Under the pieces are notes generated by a model. It was not told the origin of the DNA. It did no database searches and saw only the letters and a list, made by a program, of their open reading frames with translations. A DNA stretch of 58,067 bases from Bacteroidetes bacterium UBA3022. GTDB lineage: Bacteria; Bacteroidota; Bacteroidia; Chitinophagales; BACL12. A program made the translations under genes and the position numbers. Numbering within the stretch: position 1 is the stretch's first letter; each line of letters opens with the position of its first letter. The stretch covers positions 1-58,067 of the forward strand of contig DDYY01000100.1 in assembly GCA_002346225.1 (NCBI GenBank). Reading direction: 5' to 3'. Below are positions 51,222 through 58,067 of the stretch, piece by piece.

Positions 51222-52484
51222 TTAATAACCGTATTTTTCTTTCCAGCGCTGGCGTAAAAATTTCCTTGCCTCCTCTTCCCTTGCGTTCTGACCGGGTTCG
51301 TAGACCTTTTTACCGGAAATACCATCCGGCAGGAACTCCATGTCAGCAAAATTTCCGGGATGGTCATGCGCATACAGGTAACCGCTTCCGTAGTCGAGCT
51401 CTTTCATCAATTGGGTAGGCGCATTTCTCAATGCCACTGGAACAGGCAGATCACCATGTTGCTTTACCCATTTCCGGGCAGTCTGCAAAGCTGTGTAACT
51501 GCTATTGCTTTTGGCCGAATTTGCTAGGTATATAGCAGTCTGCGCCAGCGTAAGACTGCATTCCGGATAGCCGAGCATCGTGACCGCCTGAAAACAAGAC
51601 GTGGCCAGTAGCAGGGCATTAGGATTGGCATTCCCGATATCTTCACTGGCCAGAATCAGCATCCGTCGGGCAATAAATTTGGGGTCCTCCCCTCCTTCTG
51701 TCATGCGGGCTAAATAATAAACCGCTGCATTGGGGTCGCTTCCTCTTATGGATTTAATAAAAGCTGATATAATGTCGTAATGCTGTTCGCCTGATTTATC
51801 GTAAACCGACATTTTTTCCTGCACCACCTGCTCCACCAACTGGTCGGTAATTACCAGCGGCCCTCCTGTGTGCACTTCCATCAGCAATGCCAGCAGATTG
51901 AGTAATTTCCTTCCATCACCTCCTGAAAATTGCAAGAGTGCCCTGTGCTCTTTCAACTGTACCTGATGCGCTTGCAGTTCTTTATCTGCGGCAATGGCCT
52001 GCTCTGCCATATGGATTAATTCAGACTTCGAGAGTGGCTCCAGCACATATACCTGACAGCGGGATAATAAAGCGGAAATAACTTCAAACGACGGATTTTC
52101 GGTAGTAGCTCCTACCAGTGTCACGGTACCTTTTTCTACCGCCCCCAGGAGCGCATCCTGCTGGGCCTTATTGAAGCGGTGTATTTCATCGATAAAGAGC
52201 ACGATGCGACCACTTTTCTCTCCTAGTTGAATGACTTCCTTGATTTCTTTTATGCCTGAAGCAACGGCACTGATAGCCACGAAGGGAAGTCCGGCAGCCT
52301 TGCCAAGAATATTGGCGAGCGTTGTTTTTCCCACACCCGGAGGTCCCCATAAAATCATGGAAACAATCCTGTGTTGTTCTGCCATAACCCTGAGCACTTT
52401 GCCCTTTCCTACAAGGTGCTCCTGACCAATGTATTGATCAAGATGCTCCGGTCGCAGCCTTTCTGCCAGAGGTGCAATGGCCAT
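51222..52484 (-). CDS. rarA: Replication-associated recombination protein A (RarA/MgsA)
   Basis: An AAA+ ATPase of 420 aa acting at stalled forks. Walker A is GPPGVGKTTLANIL, Walker B is VLFIDEIHRFNKAQQDALLG and sensor 1 is LVGATTENPSFE. The start PLAERLRPEHLDQYIGQEHL and the C-terminal tetramerisation region (GSDPNAAVYYLARMTEGGED) are typical. It is downstream of phhA by 51 bases and probably in the recF-DUF721-phhA-rarA run. Confidence 0.95.
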   Translation of the reverse strand: MAIAPLAERLRPEHLDQYIGQEHLVGKGKVLRVMAEQHRIVSMILWGPPGVGKTTLANILGKAAGLPFVAISAVASGIKEIKEVIQLGEKSGRIVLFIDEIHRFNKAQQDALLGAVEKGTVTLVGATTENPSFEVISALLSRCQVYVLEPLSKSELIHMAEQAIAADKELQAHQVQLKEHRALLQFSGGDGRKLLNLLALLMEVHTGGPLVITDQLVEQVVQEKMSVYDKSGEQHYDIISAFIKSIRGSDPNAAVYYLARMTEGGEDPKFIARRMLILASEDIGNANPNALLLATSCFQAVTMLGYPECSLTLAQTAIYLANSAKSNSSYTALQTARKWVKQHGDLPVPVALRNAPTQLMKELDYGSGYLYAHDHPGNFADMEFLPDGISGKKVYEPGQNAREEEARKFLRQRWKEKYGY

Positions 52485-52535
52485 AAGCGTAAATCTTTAG
52501 GTAAGCAGCATTGGAATTGCCGAAGTAAGAATGGC

Positions 52536-53315
52536 TCACTCGTCCGGACCTTTTTTATAGAGCGCAGGATTATCCATCCGCTTCTTGATACCTTGTTCGA
52601 TATCCGGTAAGCTTTCGAACAAATCGAGGCAACTGTCAATGACAAAATATTGCTCCTGGAACTTGTCTTTAATGTAAGGTGTATCCAGTATTTTTTCCAC
52701 GTTGTAATCCAGTCGTTTGGAGGGGATACCTGATTTCAGGCAATAGACGGACTCTCCTGTAGACGATAATATTCCTGATCCATAAATGCGCAGTATGCCG
52801 TTATCCCTGATCAAGCCGAATTCAACGGTATACCAGTAAATACGGGAAATCAGTTCCACCGCAACCGGATTATCAATATAGCTTAGCGCAATTTTACTCA
52901 GTCCATAGAGATAAGCACAATATGTTTTATTAGTCAGCAATGGGAGGTGTCCGAAGACATCGTGAAACATATCGGGCTCTTCCAGGTAATCGAGCTGATC
53001 CATAGTGCGCAGCCAGGTACTCGCCGGAAATTTCCTATTCAGCAGCAGTTCAAAAAACTCCTTGTTTCCAATCAGACCCGGCACCACAACAGCATTCCAG
53101 CCGGTAAGTGTGTCGAGGCGGATGTTGAATTCATCAAATTTCGGAATAGTATTCGGAGAAAAGTGGATAGCATTGATTCCCTCCATAAATACCTGGGCGG
53201 CTCGGTCCTGCAAGAGCGCCATCTGCCGATCGAAAAGTATCTCCCATACCTTGAAATGTTCGGCCGTATACTGGCTGTAATCCTGCACCTGTGGGTGCTC
53301 TATAATCTCGTTCAT
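52536..53315 (-). CDS. phhA: Phenylalanine-4-hydroxylase (aromatic amino acid hydroxylase)
   Basis: A 259-residue pterin-dependent, iron-containing monooxygenase that converts phenylalanine to tyrosine. The iron ligands are seen as His118 and His123 in MFHDVFGHLPLL and Glu165 in YWYTVEFGLI. RKFPASTWLRTMDQLDYLEE precedes them, and KSGIPSKRLDYNVEKILDTP follows. There is no N-terminal ACT domain. Its presence three bases after DUF721, among replication and repair genes, is unusual for an amino acid enzyme. Substrate choice between Phe, Tyr and Trp cannot be proved from sequence alone. Confidence 0.93.
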   Translation of the reverse strand: MNEIIEHPQVQDYSQYTAEHFKVWEILFDRQMALLQDRAAQVFMEGINAIHFSPNTIPKFDEFNIRLDTLTGWNAVVVPGLIGNKEFFELLLNRKFPASTWLRTMDQLDYLEEPDMFHDVFGHLPLLTNKTYCAYLYGLSKIALSYIDNPVAVELISRIYWYTVEFGLIRDNGILRIYGSGILSSTGESVYCLKSGIPSKRLDYNVEKILDTPYIKDKFQEQYFVIDSCLDLFESLPDIEQGIKKRMDNPALYKKGPDE

Positions 53316-53318
53316 ATA

Positions 53319-53627
53319 TTAATGTATTATTAATTTATTCACTATTTCCTCTCCAAAAGCTTCATTGATGCGTTGAATAATAACATCCTTATTGTAAGTT
53401 AATTCATGTTTGAGCGGCGCAGAGTTGATGAAGACCTTCAACTGTCCATTATGCAAACGCACATCACTGGTATATCGTGCCATGGTCTTTCCCATAACTT
53501 CCTCCCAGACTTCCTTTATTCGAATTTCATTGACTTTGCCGTCAATTTTGAAAGCTTTAAAGAAATCTTTCAGCACTTCTCCGATATCCTGTTCGTTGCT
53601 TCTTCTCACCCGAATAAAATTAAGCAT
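53319..53627 (-). CDS. DUF721 (DciA-like) protein
   Basis: A 102-residue protein of the DUF721 family, which includes the helicase-loading or operator protein DciA in bacteria without DnaC/DnaI. The pattern IKEVWEEVMGKTMARYTSDV, LHNGQLKVFINSAPLKHELT and the end EEIVNKLIIH fit the family. It begins within the last 8 bases of recF, and the recF-DUF721 pairing is recurrent in bacteria. The DciA role is inferred. Confidence 0.85.
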   Translation of the reverse strand: MLNFIRVRRSNEQDIGEVLKDFFKAFKIDGKVNEIRIKEVWEEVMGKTMARYTSDVRLHNGQLKVFINSAPLKHELTYNKDVIIQRINEAFGEEIVNKLIIH

Positions 53628-54726
53628 TTCCCGATAATCTTTCTACCCTGCCTTCCATCAGAATTTGGTCAAAAGAAAGACCGGATGCGCGCATTACGTT
53701 TTCCGATCTTGCAGCATCTGCATCTGTAATAAAAACCTGTCCGTATTTACCCTCTGCCAGCAGCCCCAGCAGGGCGTTCATTCTATTGCGGTCCAGCTTT
53801 TCCATAATATCATCCAGCAAAAGTATGGGCTCTATAGCGCCTGTTGTTGATAAGAGTTCCATCGCTGCCAGTTTCATCGCAAGCAAGAGGGTTTTAATCT
53901 GCCCCTGAGAACCCACCTGCTTCACGGGGTGTCCGTCGAAGGTCAGTACCAGATCATCGCGATGTATGCCCACTAGCGTTCTTCCGGCACGTTGCTCCTC
54001 GCCGGCATGGTGCTTGAGAATAGTGGACCAGTCGTTGGTCGATAAATCAGACTGGTATTCCAGTTCCGGCACCTCCTTTCCCCCGGAAAGGCGGGCATAT
54101 ATACGCTGCACTAATGGTTGCAACTGCGCAACAAACTCCTTTCTGCTGCTGTAGACAGCGGCCATAGGCAATTCCAGCTGTTGGTTGATGGCATCCAAGA
54201 CCCCGTGATTACCATAACGCATATCCCAGCTTTTCAACAATGCATTTTTTTGAACGATCAGGCGCAGGCAAGATTGTAAATGATGCAGGTAATCGGGGTG
54301 GTTTTGCGACAGGCTTGCGTCCATAAAGCGCCTCCGCTCCTCGGGATACTGTTGAATCAACCGCGTATCATCGGGTGTAATCATCGCCACCGGTAATCTG
54401 CCTACATGCTCCGATAGCTTCTCATACGGCACTCCGTCAAAGCTGAAAATCTTTTTTTTCCCTAATTCAACGATGCTCTGTACCGGTATATCCGCTTTGT
54501 CGATGGTGAAAATGCCCTTTAGTCTGATAAATGCTGACTGATGGCGCATGAGTGGGAGGTCTGAGCGCTGGAAATAACTCTTTGTAATACAGAGGAAATA
54601 GATAGCATCGAGCAAATTGGTCTTTCCGGAGCCATTAGGACCATTAACGAGCACAAAAGGCCGGGTGAACTGAAAACTGCTTTCCTCATGGTTTCTGTAA
54701 TTTATCAGTTCTATTTCGCGGAGCAA
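53620..54726 (-). CDS. recF: DNA replication and repair protein RecF
   Basis: SMC-like ATPase of 368 aa loading RecA at gaps. Walker A is VNGPNGSGKTNLLDAIYFLC, the signature region is QVGSQGQIKTLLLAMKLA, and Walker B is PILLLDDIMEKLDRNRMNAL. The frame has no upstream ATG or GTG. The reading starts at a TTG (54726) giving MLREIELINYRNHEE, which aligns with RecF N-termini. It is divergent from the pyruvate dehydrogenase gene with 64 bases between starts. Confidence 0.93.
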   Translation of the reverse strand: MLREIELINYRNHEESSFQFTRPFVLVNGPNGSGKTNLLDAIYFLCITKSYFQRSDLPLMRHQSAFIRLKGIFTIDKADIPVQSIVELGKKKIFSFDGVPYEKLSEHVGRLPVAMITPDDTRLIQQYPEERRRFMDASLSQNHPDYLHHLQSCLRLIVQKNALLKSWDMRYGNHGVLDAINQQLELPMAAVYSSRKEFVAQLQPLVQRIYARLSGGKEVPELEYQSDLSTNDWSTILKHHAGEEQRAGRTLVGIHRDDLVLTFDGHPVKQVGSQGQIKTLLLAMKLAAMELLSTTGAIEPILLLDDIMEKLDRNRMNALLGLLAEGKYGQVFITDADAARSENVMRASGLSFDQILMEGRVERLSGNA

Positions 54727-54757
54727 TTGGCAGGTTTTTATTGTGTGACTTGTTTCT

Positions 54758-54765
54758 TAACTTTG
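54758..54765 (+). promoter_or_regulatory. Predicted -7 promoter element for pdhA
   Basis: TAACTTTG (TAnnTTTG), 25 bases before the ATG at 54791. A GGAG in the leader (54782-54785) is a Shine-Dalgarno-like sequence. Confidence 0.55.
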
Positions 54766-54790
54766 CCCATCCTAAAAAAGCGGAGTGAAC

Positions 54791-55804
54791 ATGACAACAG
54801 AGGTGGCAACAGATCGGTCAAAAATAACAAAAGAAACCTACCTGAACTGGTATGAGTTGATGTACAGGATGCGGCGTTTTGAAGAGAAAGCCGGTCAGTT
54901 ATATGGTCAGCAAAAGATACGTGGATTTTGTCACCTATATATTGGTCAGGAAGCCATAGCGGCAGGTGCCATTTCTGCAACACGTCAGGAAGACCCAATT
55001 ATCACAGCATATCGTGATCATGGCCTTGCTATAGCCAAAGGCATTACCTGCAATGAAGCCATGGCTGAGCTCTTCGGAAAGGTGACAGGATGTACCAAGG
55101 GGAAAGGCGGTTCTATGCACTTCTTTTCCAAGGAGCATCATTTTTATGGCGGTCATGGTATCGTTGGGGCGCAAATCCCGCTGGGTGCCGGTATCGCTTT
55201 TGCCGATAAATACAAAGGCAACGACAATGTTACCCTTTGTTTCTTCGGAGACGGAGCTGTTCGCCAGGGTGCTTTGCACGAAACCTTTAACATGGCGATG
55301 CTTTGGAAGTTACCTGTCATTTTCATTGTAGAAAACAATGGCTATGCGATGGGAACTAGTGTTCAACGGACCACGAATATGATGGACATTTACAAGATAG
55401 GACTGGCTTACGACATGCCTTCCTATCCTGTTGACGGGATGGATCCGGAATCGGTGCATAATGCCATTTATGAAGCTGCTGAGAAAGCTCGTTTGGGCGA
55501 AGGACCTACCTTCCTTGAAATAAGAACCTACAGGTATAAAGGTCATTCCATGAGTGATCCTCAGAAATACCGTACCAAGGAAGAGGTGGAAGAATACAAA
55601 ATGCGCGATCCTGTGGAGGTAACCAGACAGCGCTTGCTCGATAAGAAGTATGCCAATGAGAAGGAAATAGAGGAAATGGAGGCTGCCATCGAGGAAGAAA
55701 TTAAAGCCTGTGTTGAATTTGCCGAACAATCGCCCTATCCGGATGATGCCGCGGTTTATGAAGACATCTACATGCAACAGGATTATCCATTTATAACCGA
55801 TTAA
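54791..55804 (+). CDS. pdhA: Pyruvate dehydrogenase E1 component alpha subunit
   Basis: The 337-residue thiamine-diphosphate-dependent E1 alpha subunit decarboxylates pyruvate within the PDH complex. The TPP motif is FFGDGAVRQGALHETFNMAM with VENNGYAMGTS at its end. GGHGIVGAQIPLGAGIAFA and KGHSMSDPQKYRTKEEVEEY (the phosphorylation-loop region) are also clear. The beta subunit is not adjacent here, so the complex is split in this genome. ATG 54791 is preferred over a GTG at 54785 because GGAG lies 5 bases upstream. Confidence 0.93.
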   Translation: MTTEVATDRSKITKETYLNWYELMYRMRRFEEKAGQLYGQQKIRGFCHLYIGQEAIAAGAISATRQEDPIITAYRDHGLAIAKGITCNEAMAELFGKVTGCTKGKGGSMHFFSKEHHFYGGHGIVGAQIPLGAGIAFADKYKGNDNVTLCFFGDGAVRQGALHETFNMAMLWKLPVIFIVENNGYAMGTSVQRTTNMMDIYKIGLAYDMPSYPVDGMDPESVHNAIYEAAEKARLGEGPTFLEIRTYRYKGHSMSDPQKYRTKEEVEEYKMRDPVEVTRQRLLDKKYANEKEIEEMEAAIEEEIKACVEFAEQSPYPDDAAVYEDIYMQQDYPFITD

Positions 55805-55822
55805 TAGCTATATACCACTTAC

Positions 55823-56518
55823 ATGACACAGAATAAGAAAAACATCTCTGAACAAGAGCAATCAGCGCATGAAGGAGATCTTTACAAAAAAGTAGAGACA
55901 TTTTTCCTCGCCAACCGGAATGCGATTATTGGCGTTTTTGCCGCAATCGTGATTGCCATCGGTGGTTACTTCGGTTATAAAAAACTGATTCAGGAACCCA
56001 AAGAGCTGGATGCCAGAAGCAAAATTGCAGCTGCTCAGGTTTATTTTGAAAAGGACTCCCTGAATCTGGCGCTGAATGGCGACGGTATTAATCCGGGGTT
56101 CCTGGCAATTACCAGCAGTTATAAGAATACAGCTACCGGCAACCTGGCTAACTATTACACTGGTCTGATCTACCTCAAGCAACAAAATATCGATGAGGCT
56201 ATTAACTACCTTAGTAAATACAAGCCCGGAACTTCAGAGCTGGAAGGTCTTACCAACCGCTTACTCGGTGATGCGTGGTCAGAAAAAGGCGACATGGATA
56301 AAGCGGTAAATTTTTACAAATCTGCAGGTAAAGCTGCCAACTCCGATTTTTTCAGCCCCACTTATTATAAGATGGCCGGCGATCTTTTGCTGATGCAGGA
56401 AAAATACGCGGATGCTATTGCGGTATTCGAAATCATTCAGCTGGAGTACCCTTTATCTGAAGAAGGACAAAACATTCAGAAGGAAATCGCCTACGCCAGC
56501 GCCAAACTTGGAAAGTAA
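55823..56518 (+). CDS. TPR-containing membrane protein (YfgM-like)
   Basis: A 231-residue protein with a short charged N-terminus, one membrane helix at about 34-51 (NAIIGVFAAIVIAIGGYFGY) and periplasmic TPR-like repeats (NLANYYTGLIYLKQQNIDEA; GDMDKAVNFYKSAGKAANSD). This topology is that of YfgM, a SecYEG- and periplasmic chaperone-linked protein, but orthology is not proved. It overlaps ribH by one base, so they are cotranscribed. Confidence 0.82.
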   Translation: MTQNKKNISEQEQSAHEGDLYKKVETFFLANRNAIIGVFAAIVIAIGGYFGYKKLIQEPKELDARSKIAAAQVYFEKDSLNLALNGDGINPGFLAITSSYKNTATGNLANYYTGLIYLKQQNIDEAINYLSKYKPGTSELEGLTNRLLGDAWSEKGDMDKAVNFYKSAGKAANSDFFSPTYYKMAGDLLLMQEKYADAIAVFEIIQLEYPLSEEGQNIQKEIAYASAKLGK

Positions 56519-57003
56519 TGGCGTCCAGGGATTTGTCGAATTACACCTCCCATGAGGTGCCTTCAGGGAAATCATTCAGAATTGCAGTCATACATGCAAC
56601 GTGGAATGCGCCTATTACAGATGCACTATTAGACGCTTGTGTAAAAACATTGACCCTGCATGAAGTCCCGGAAGAGCAAATCAATGTGATTCATGTACCG
56701 GGAAGCTTTGAATTACCTTCTGCCAGCCAGATGTTACTGGAAAGCAGCGAGTGGGATGCCGTAATTTGCCTCGGATGCGTAATTACAGGTGAAACTCCGC
56801 ATGATATCTATATTTCTCAGGCCGTTGCCCAGGGGCTCACGCAGGTAAGCATCGATTACAGCACGCCGGTAATTTTCGGGGTACTCACCACCCGTAATGA
56901 AGCGCAGGCTAAAGCGCGCGCGGGCGGAGATAAAGGCAACAAAGGGACAGAAGCGGCTGTAACAGCCTTGCATATGGCTGCCTTAAGGAGAAAAATGATC
57001 TGA
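56518..57003 (+). CDS. ribH: 6,7-dimethyl-8-ribityllumazine synthase
   Basis: RibH makes the lumazine precursor of riboflavin. At 161 aa it has the family signatures VIHATWNAPITDALLDACV, VPGSFELPSASQMLL, VICLGCVITGETPHDIYISQ and FGVLTTRNEAQAKARAGGD, which contain the substrate-binding and catalytic residues (including the His in TPHD). It shares one base with the TPR gene stop. Other rib genes are not adjacent. Confidence 0.95.
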   Translation: MASRDLSNYTSHEVPSGKSFRIAVIHATWNAPITDALLDACVKTLTLHEVPEEQINVIHVPGSFELPSASQMLLESSEWDAVICLGCVITGETPHDIYISQAVAQGLTQVSIDYSTPVIFGVLTTRNEAQAKARAGGDKGNKGTEAAVTALHMAALRRKMI

Positions 57004-57040
57004 GTTCACTATTCGTATGCCTATTCGGGTGCTCCTTTTG

Positions 57041-57048
57041 TATTTTTA
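57041..57048 (+). promoter_or_regulatory. Predicted -7 promoter element for the MBL-fold gene
   Basis: TATTTTTA differs from TAnnTTTG at the last base. GCCA and the ATG at 57053 follow with the same four-base gap seen before pyrE, engB and the GlmU-like gene. Confidence 0.4.
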
Positions 57049-57052
57049 GCCA

Positions 57053-57886
57053 ATGAAAATTCACGTAATTGAGACCGGCTTGTTCAAGCTGGACGGTGGT
57101 GCCATGTTTGGTGTGGTTCCGAAGAAAATATGGAATAAGCTGGTTCCTGCAGACGAAAATAACCTTTGCACCTGGTCGATGCGCAGTTTGCTGGTAGAGA
57201 CGGGAGACCGGAAAATCCTGATTGACTGTGGCATGGGGAACAAGCAGGACGAGAAGTTCATGAGCCACTACGAACCTCATGGGATACAGCTCATGGATTC
57301 ACTACAACAAAAAGGATTTTCCAGGTCCGATATTACCGATGTATTCCTGACGCACCTGCACTTCGATCACTGTGGCGGTGCCGTTGAAAGGGACAATAAT
57401 GGCGCTTTGATTCCGGCATTTCCCAATGCCAAATACTGGTCAAACAAAGCGCACTGGCAATGGGCCACAGAGCCTAACGACCGTGAAAAAGCTTCCTTCC
57501 TGCCTGAAAATCTGCAGCCATTACAACACCATGGAGTACTGCATTTTCTGGAAGAGGGCGAACCGCTGGCAGAAAACTTCAGCACGATTTGGGTCAAAGG
57601 ACATACAGAAGCCATGATGCTTCCGGTGCTGCAACATGAAGAAAAAACCCTGGTATATATGGCAGACCTCCTGCCCTCCTACGCGCACATTCCCCTGCCC
57701 TATATCATGGGCTATGATGTGCGGCCGCTCATCACCCTGGAGGAAAAGACGGACTTTTTAAGGACTGCTGTAGAGCAAAACTATTACCTTGTTTTTGAGC
57801 ACGATGCGGTGCATGAGTGCTGCAATGTACAGGAAACTCCCAGGGGTATTCGTCCAAAAGATTTTTTCCAGGTCGAAGCATTGTAA
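57053..57886 (+). CDS. MBL-fold metallohydrolase
   Basis: A 277-residue metallo-beta-lactamase-fold enzyme. The metal motif is THLHFDHCGG (His101, His103, Asp105, His106); DCGMGNK precedes it and KGHTEAM and FEHDAVHECC carry later ligands. It resembles the lactonase/YtnP-like branch, so an ester, lactone or organophosphate substrate is possible, but nothing here decides. It ends 38 bases before tRNA-Met. Confidence 0.87.
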   Translation: MKIHVIETGLFKLDGGAMFGVVPKKIWNKLVPADENNLCTWSMRSLLVETGDRKILIDCGMGNKQDEKFMSHYEPHGIQLMDSLQQKGFSRSDITDVFLTHLHFDHCGGAVERDNNGALIPAFPNAKYWSNKAHWQWATEPNDREKASFLPENLQPLQHHGVLHFLEEGEPLAENFSTIWVKGHTEAMMLPVLQHEEKTLVYMADLLPSYAHIPLPYIMGYDVRPLITLEEKTDFLRTAVEQNYYLVFEHDAVHECCNVQETPRGIRPKDFFQVEAL

Positions 57887-57903
57887 AGAAGCAGATAAAA
57901 GCC

Positions 57904-57911
57904 TAATTTTG
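57904..57911 (+). promoter_or_regulatory. Predicted -7 promoter element for tRNA-Met
   Basis: TAATTTTG, a TAnnTTTG match, begins 21 bases before the mature tRNA 5' end. Confidence 0.5.
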
Positions 57912-57924
57912 CGCTCCTATACTT

Positions 57925-57998
57925 GGCGGGGTAGCTCAGATGGTTAGAGCGTCGGATTCATAACCCGGAGGTCACGAGTTCAATTCTCGTCCCCGCTA
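57925..57998 (+). tRNA. tRNA-Met (anticodon CAT)
   Basis: A 74-base cloverleaf without encoded CCA. The acceptor GGCGGGG pairs with CCCCGCT (one G-U at 1-72). The D arm is GCTC/GAGC, the anticodon loop is TTCATAA (CAT at 34-36) and the T arm is ACGAG-TTCAATT-CTCGT. The anticodon stem has an A31-C39 mismatch. The elongator form is likely because G1-U72 is paired, unlike the initiator C1-A72. A tRNA-Ile with lysidine also carries CAT and cannot be fully excluded. Confidence 0.88.
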
Positions 57999-58011
57999 CA
58001 CAAGCACCACC

Positions 58012-58038
58012 ACCGGGCCCAAAGCCCGGTCTTTTTTT
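58012..58038 (+). terminator. Intrinsic terminator after tRNA-Met
   Basis: ACCGGGC (58012-58018), loop CCAAA, GCCCGGT (58024-58030), then C and seven T (58032-58038). Confidence 0.9.
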
Positions 58039-58067
58039 ATCTGACCATGAGCCCAATGAAATTTGGG

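Noticed and set aside
1..58067. Mobile elements, CRISPR arrays, defence islands
   Set aside because: No transposase, integrase, terminal repeats, spaced direct repeats or known defence genes were seen in the translated frames or the intergenic DNA.

Overview
The window is a gene-dense stretch of a Bacteroidota chromosome with moderate GC, most likely of the Chitinophagales/Saprospirales type. That placement is inferred from gene content, not from a phylogenetic marker. Supporting signs are a PorT-like type IX secretion barrel beside a menaquinone UbiE, an HU-CCDC81/SPOR protein, DUF3822 beside rsmD-coaD, class I fructose-bisphosphatase, many lipoproteins, and the Bacteroidota promoter element TAnnTTTG before many genes. 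No insertion sequence, prophage, CRISPR array or rRNA operon is visible. Most of the content is core chromosome.

Layout. 0-5.7 kb: a membrane protein, DUF3822, rsmD and coaD, then a NUDIX gene divergent from pyrE, a DUF445-like membrane protein, a WD40 protein and dcd. 5.7-8.6 kb: porT and ubiE (minus), engB, a YkuK-like RNase H-fold gene and rpmE2. 8.7-18.5 kb: a GlmU-like acyl/nucleotidyltransferase, tpiA, prmA, a 1495-residue exported protein of unknown function, an M48 lipoprotein peptidase, a spermidine-synthase-like protein and sua5. 18.5-25.9 kb: two small exported LTxxQ-type proteins, the HU/SPOR protein, an outer-membrane barrel paired with a 1034-residue TPR protein, and a lipoprotein. 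26-37.3 kb: rnhA, fbp, a GNAT, lysC, smc, recX, DUF4389, a beta-helix lipoprotein, and an ECF sigma factor with a small membrane partner.

37.3-39.6 kb is a minus-strand flavodoxin/thioredoxin/TlpA/DUF192 group. 39.7-48.7 kb carries two exporter loci. The first is a canonical ABC exporter followed by a lipoprotein and a membrane protein whose last helix is broken by an in-frame stop. The second is a TetR-ABC-HlyD-TolC cassette in which the ABC ATPase has lost most catalytic motifs. 48.7-54.7 kb holds groES-groEL, a 2TM protein, rarA, phenylalanine hydroxylase, DUF721 and recF, all on the minus strand. 54.8-58 kb holds a pyruvate dehydrogenase E1 alpha subunit, a TPR membrane protein, ribH, an MBL-fold hydrolase and tRNA-Met.

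The most unusual signals are: the degenerate ATPase in the export cassette; the giant exported protein; repeated placement of TAnnTTTG about four bases before the start codon, which implies leaderless mRNAs; palindromic boxes before the TetR gene and groES; and several convergent gene pairs that overlap at their stop codons. No fully novel defence or mobile system was found.
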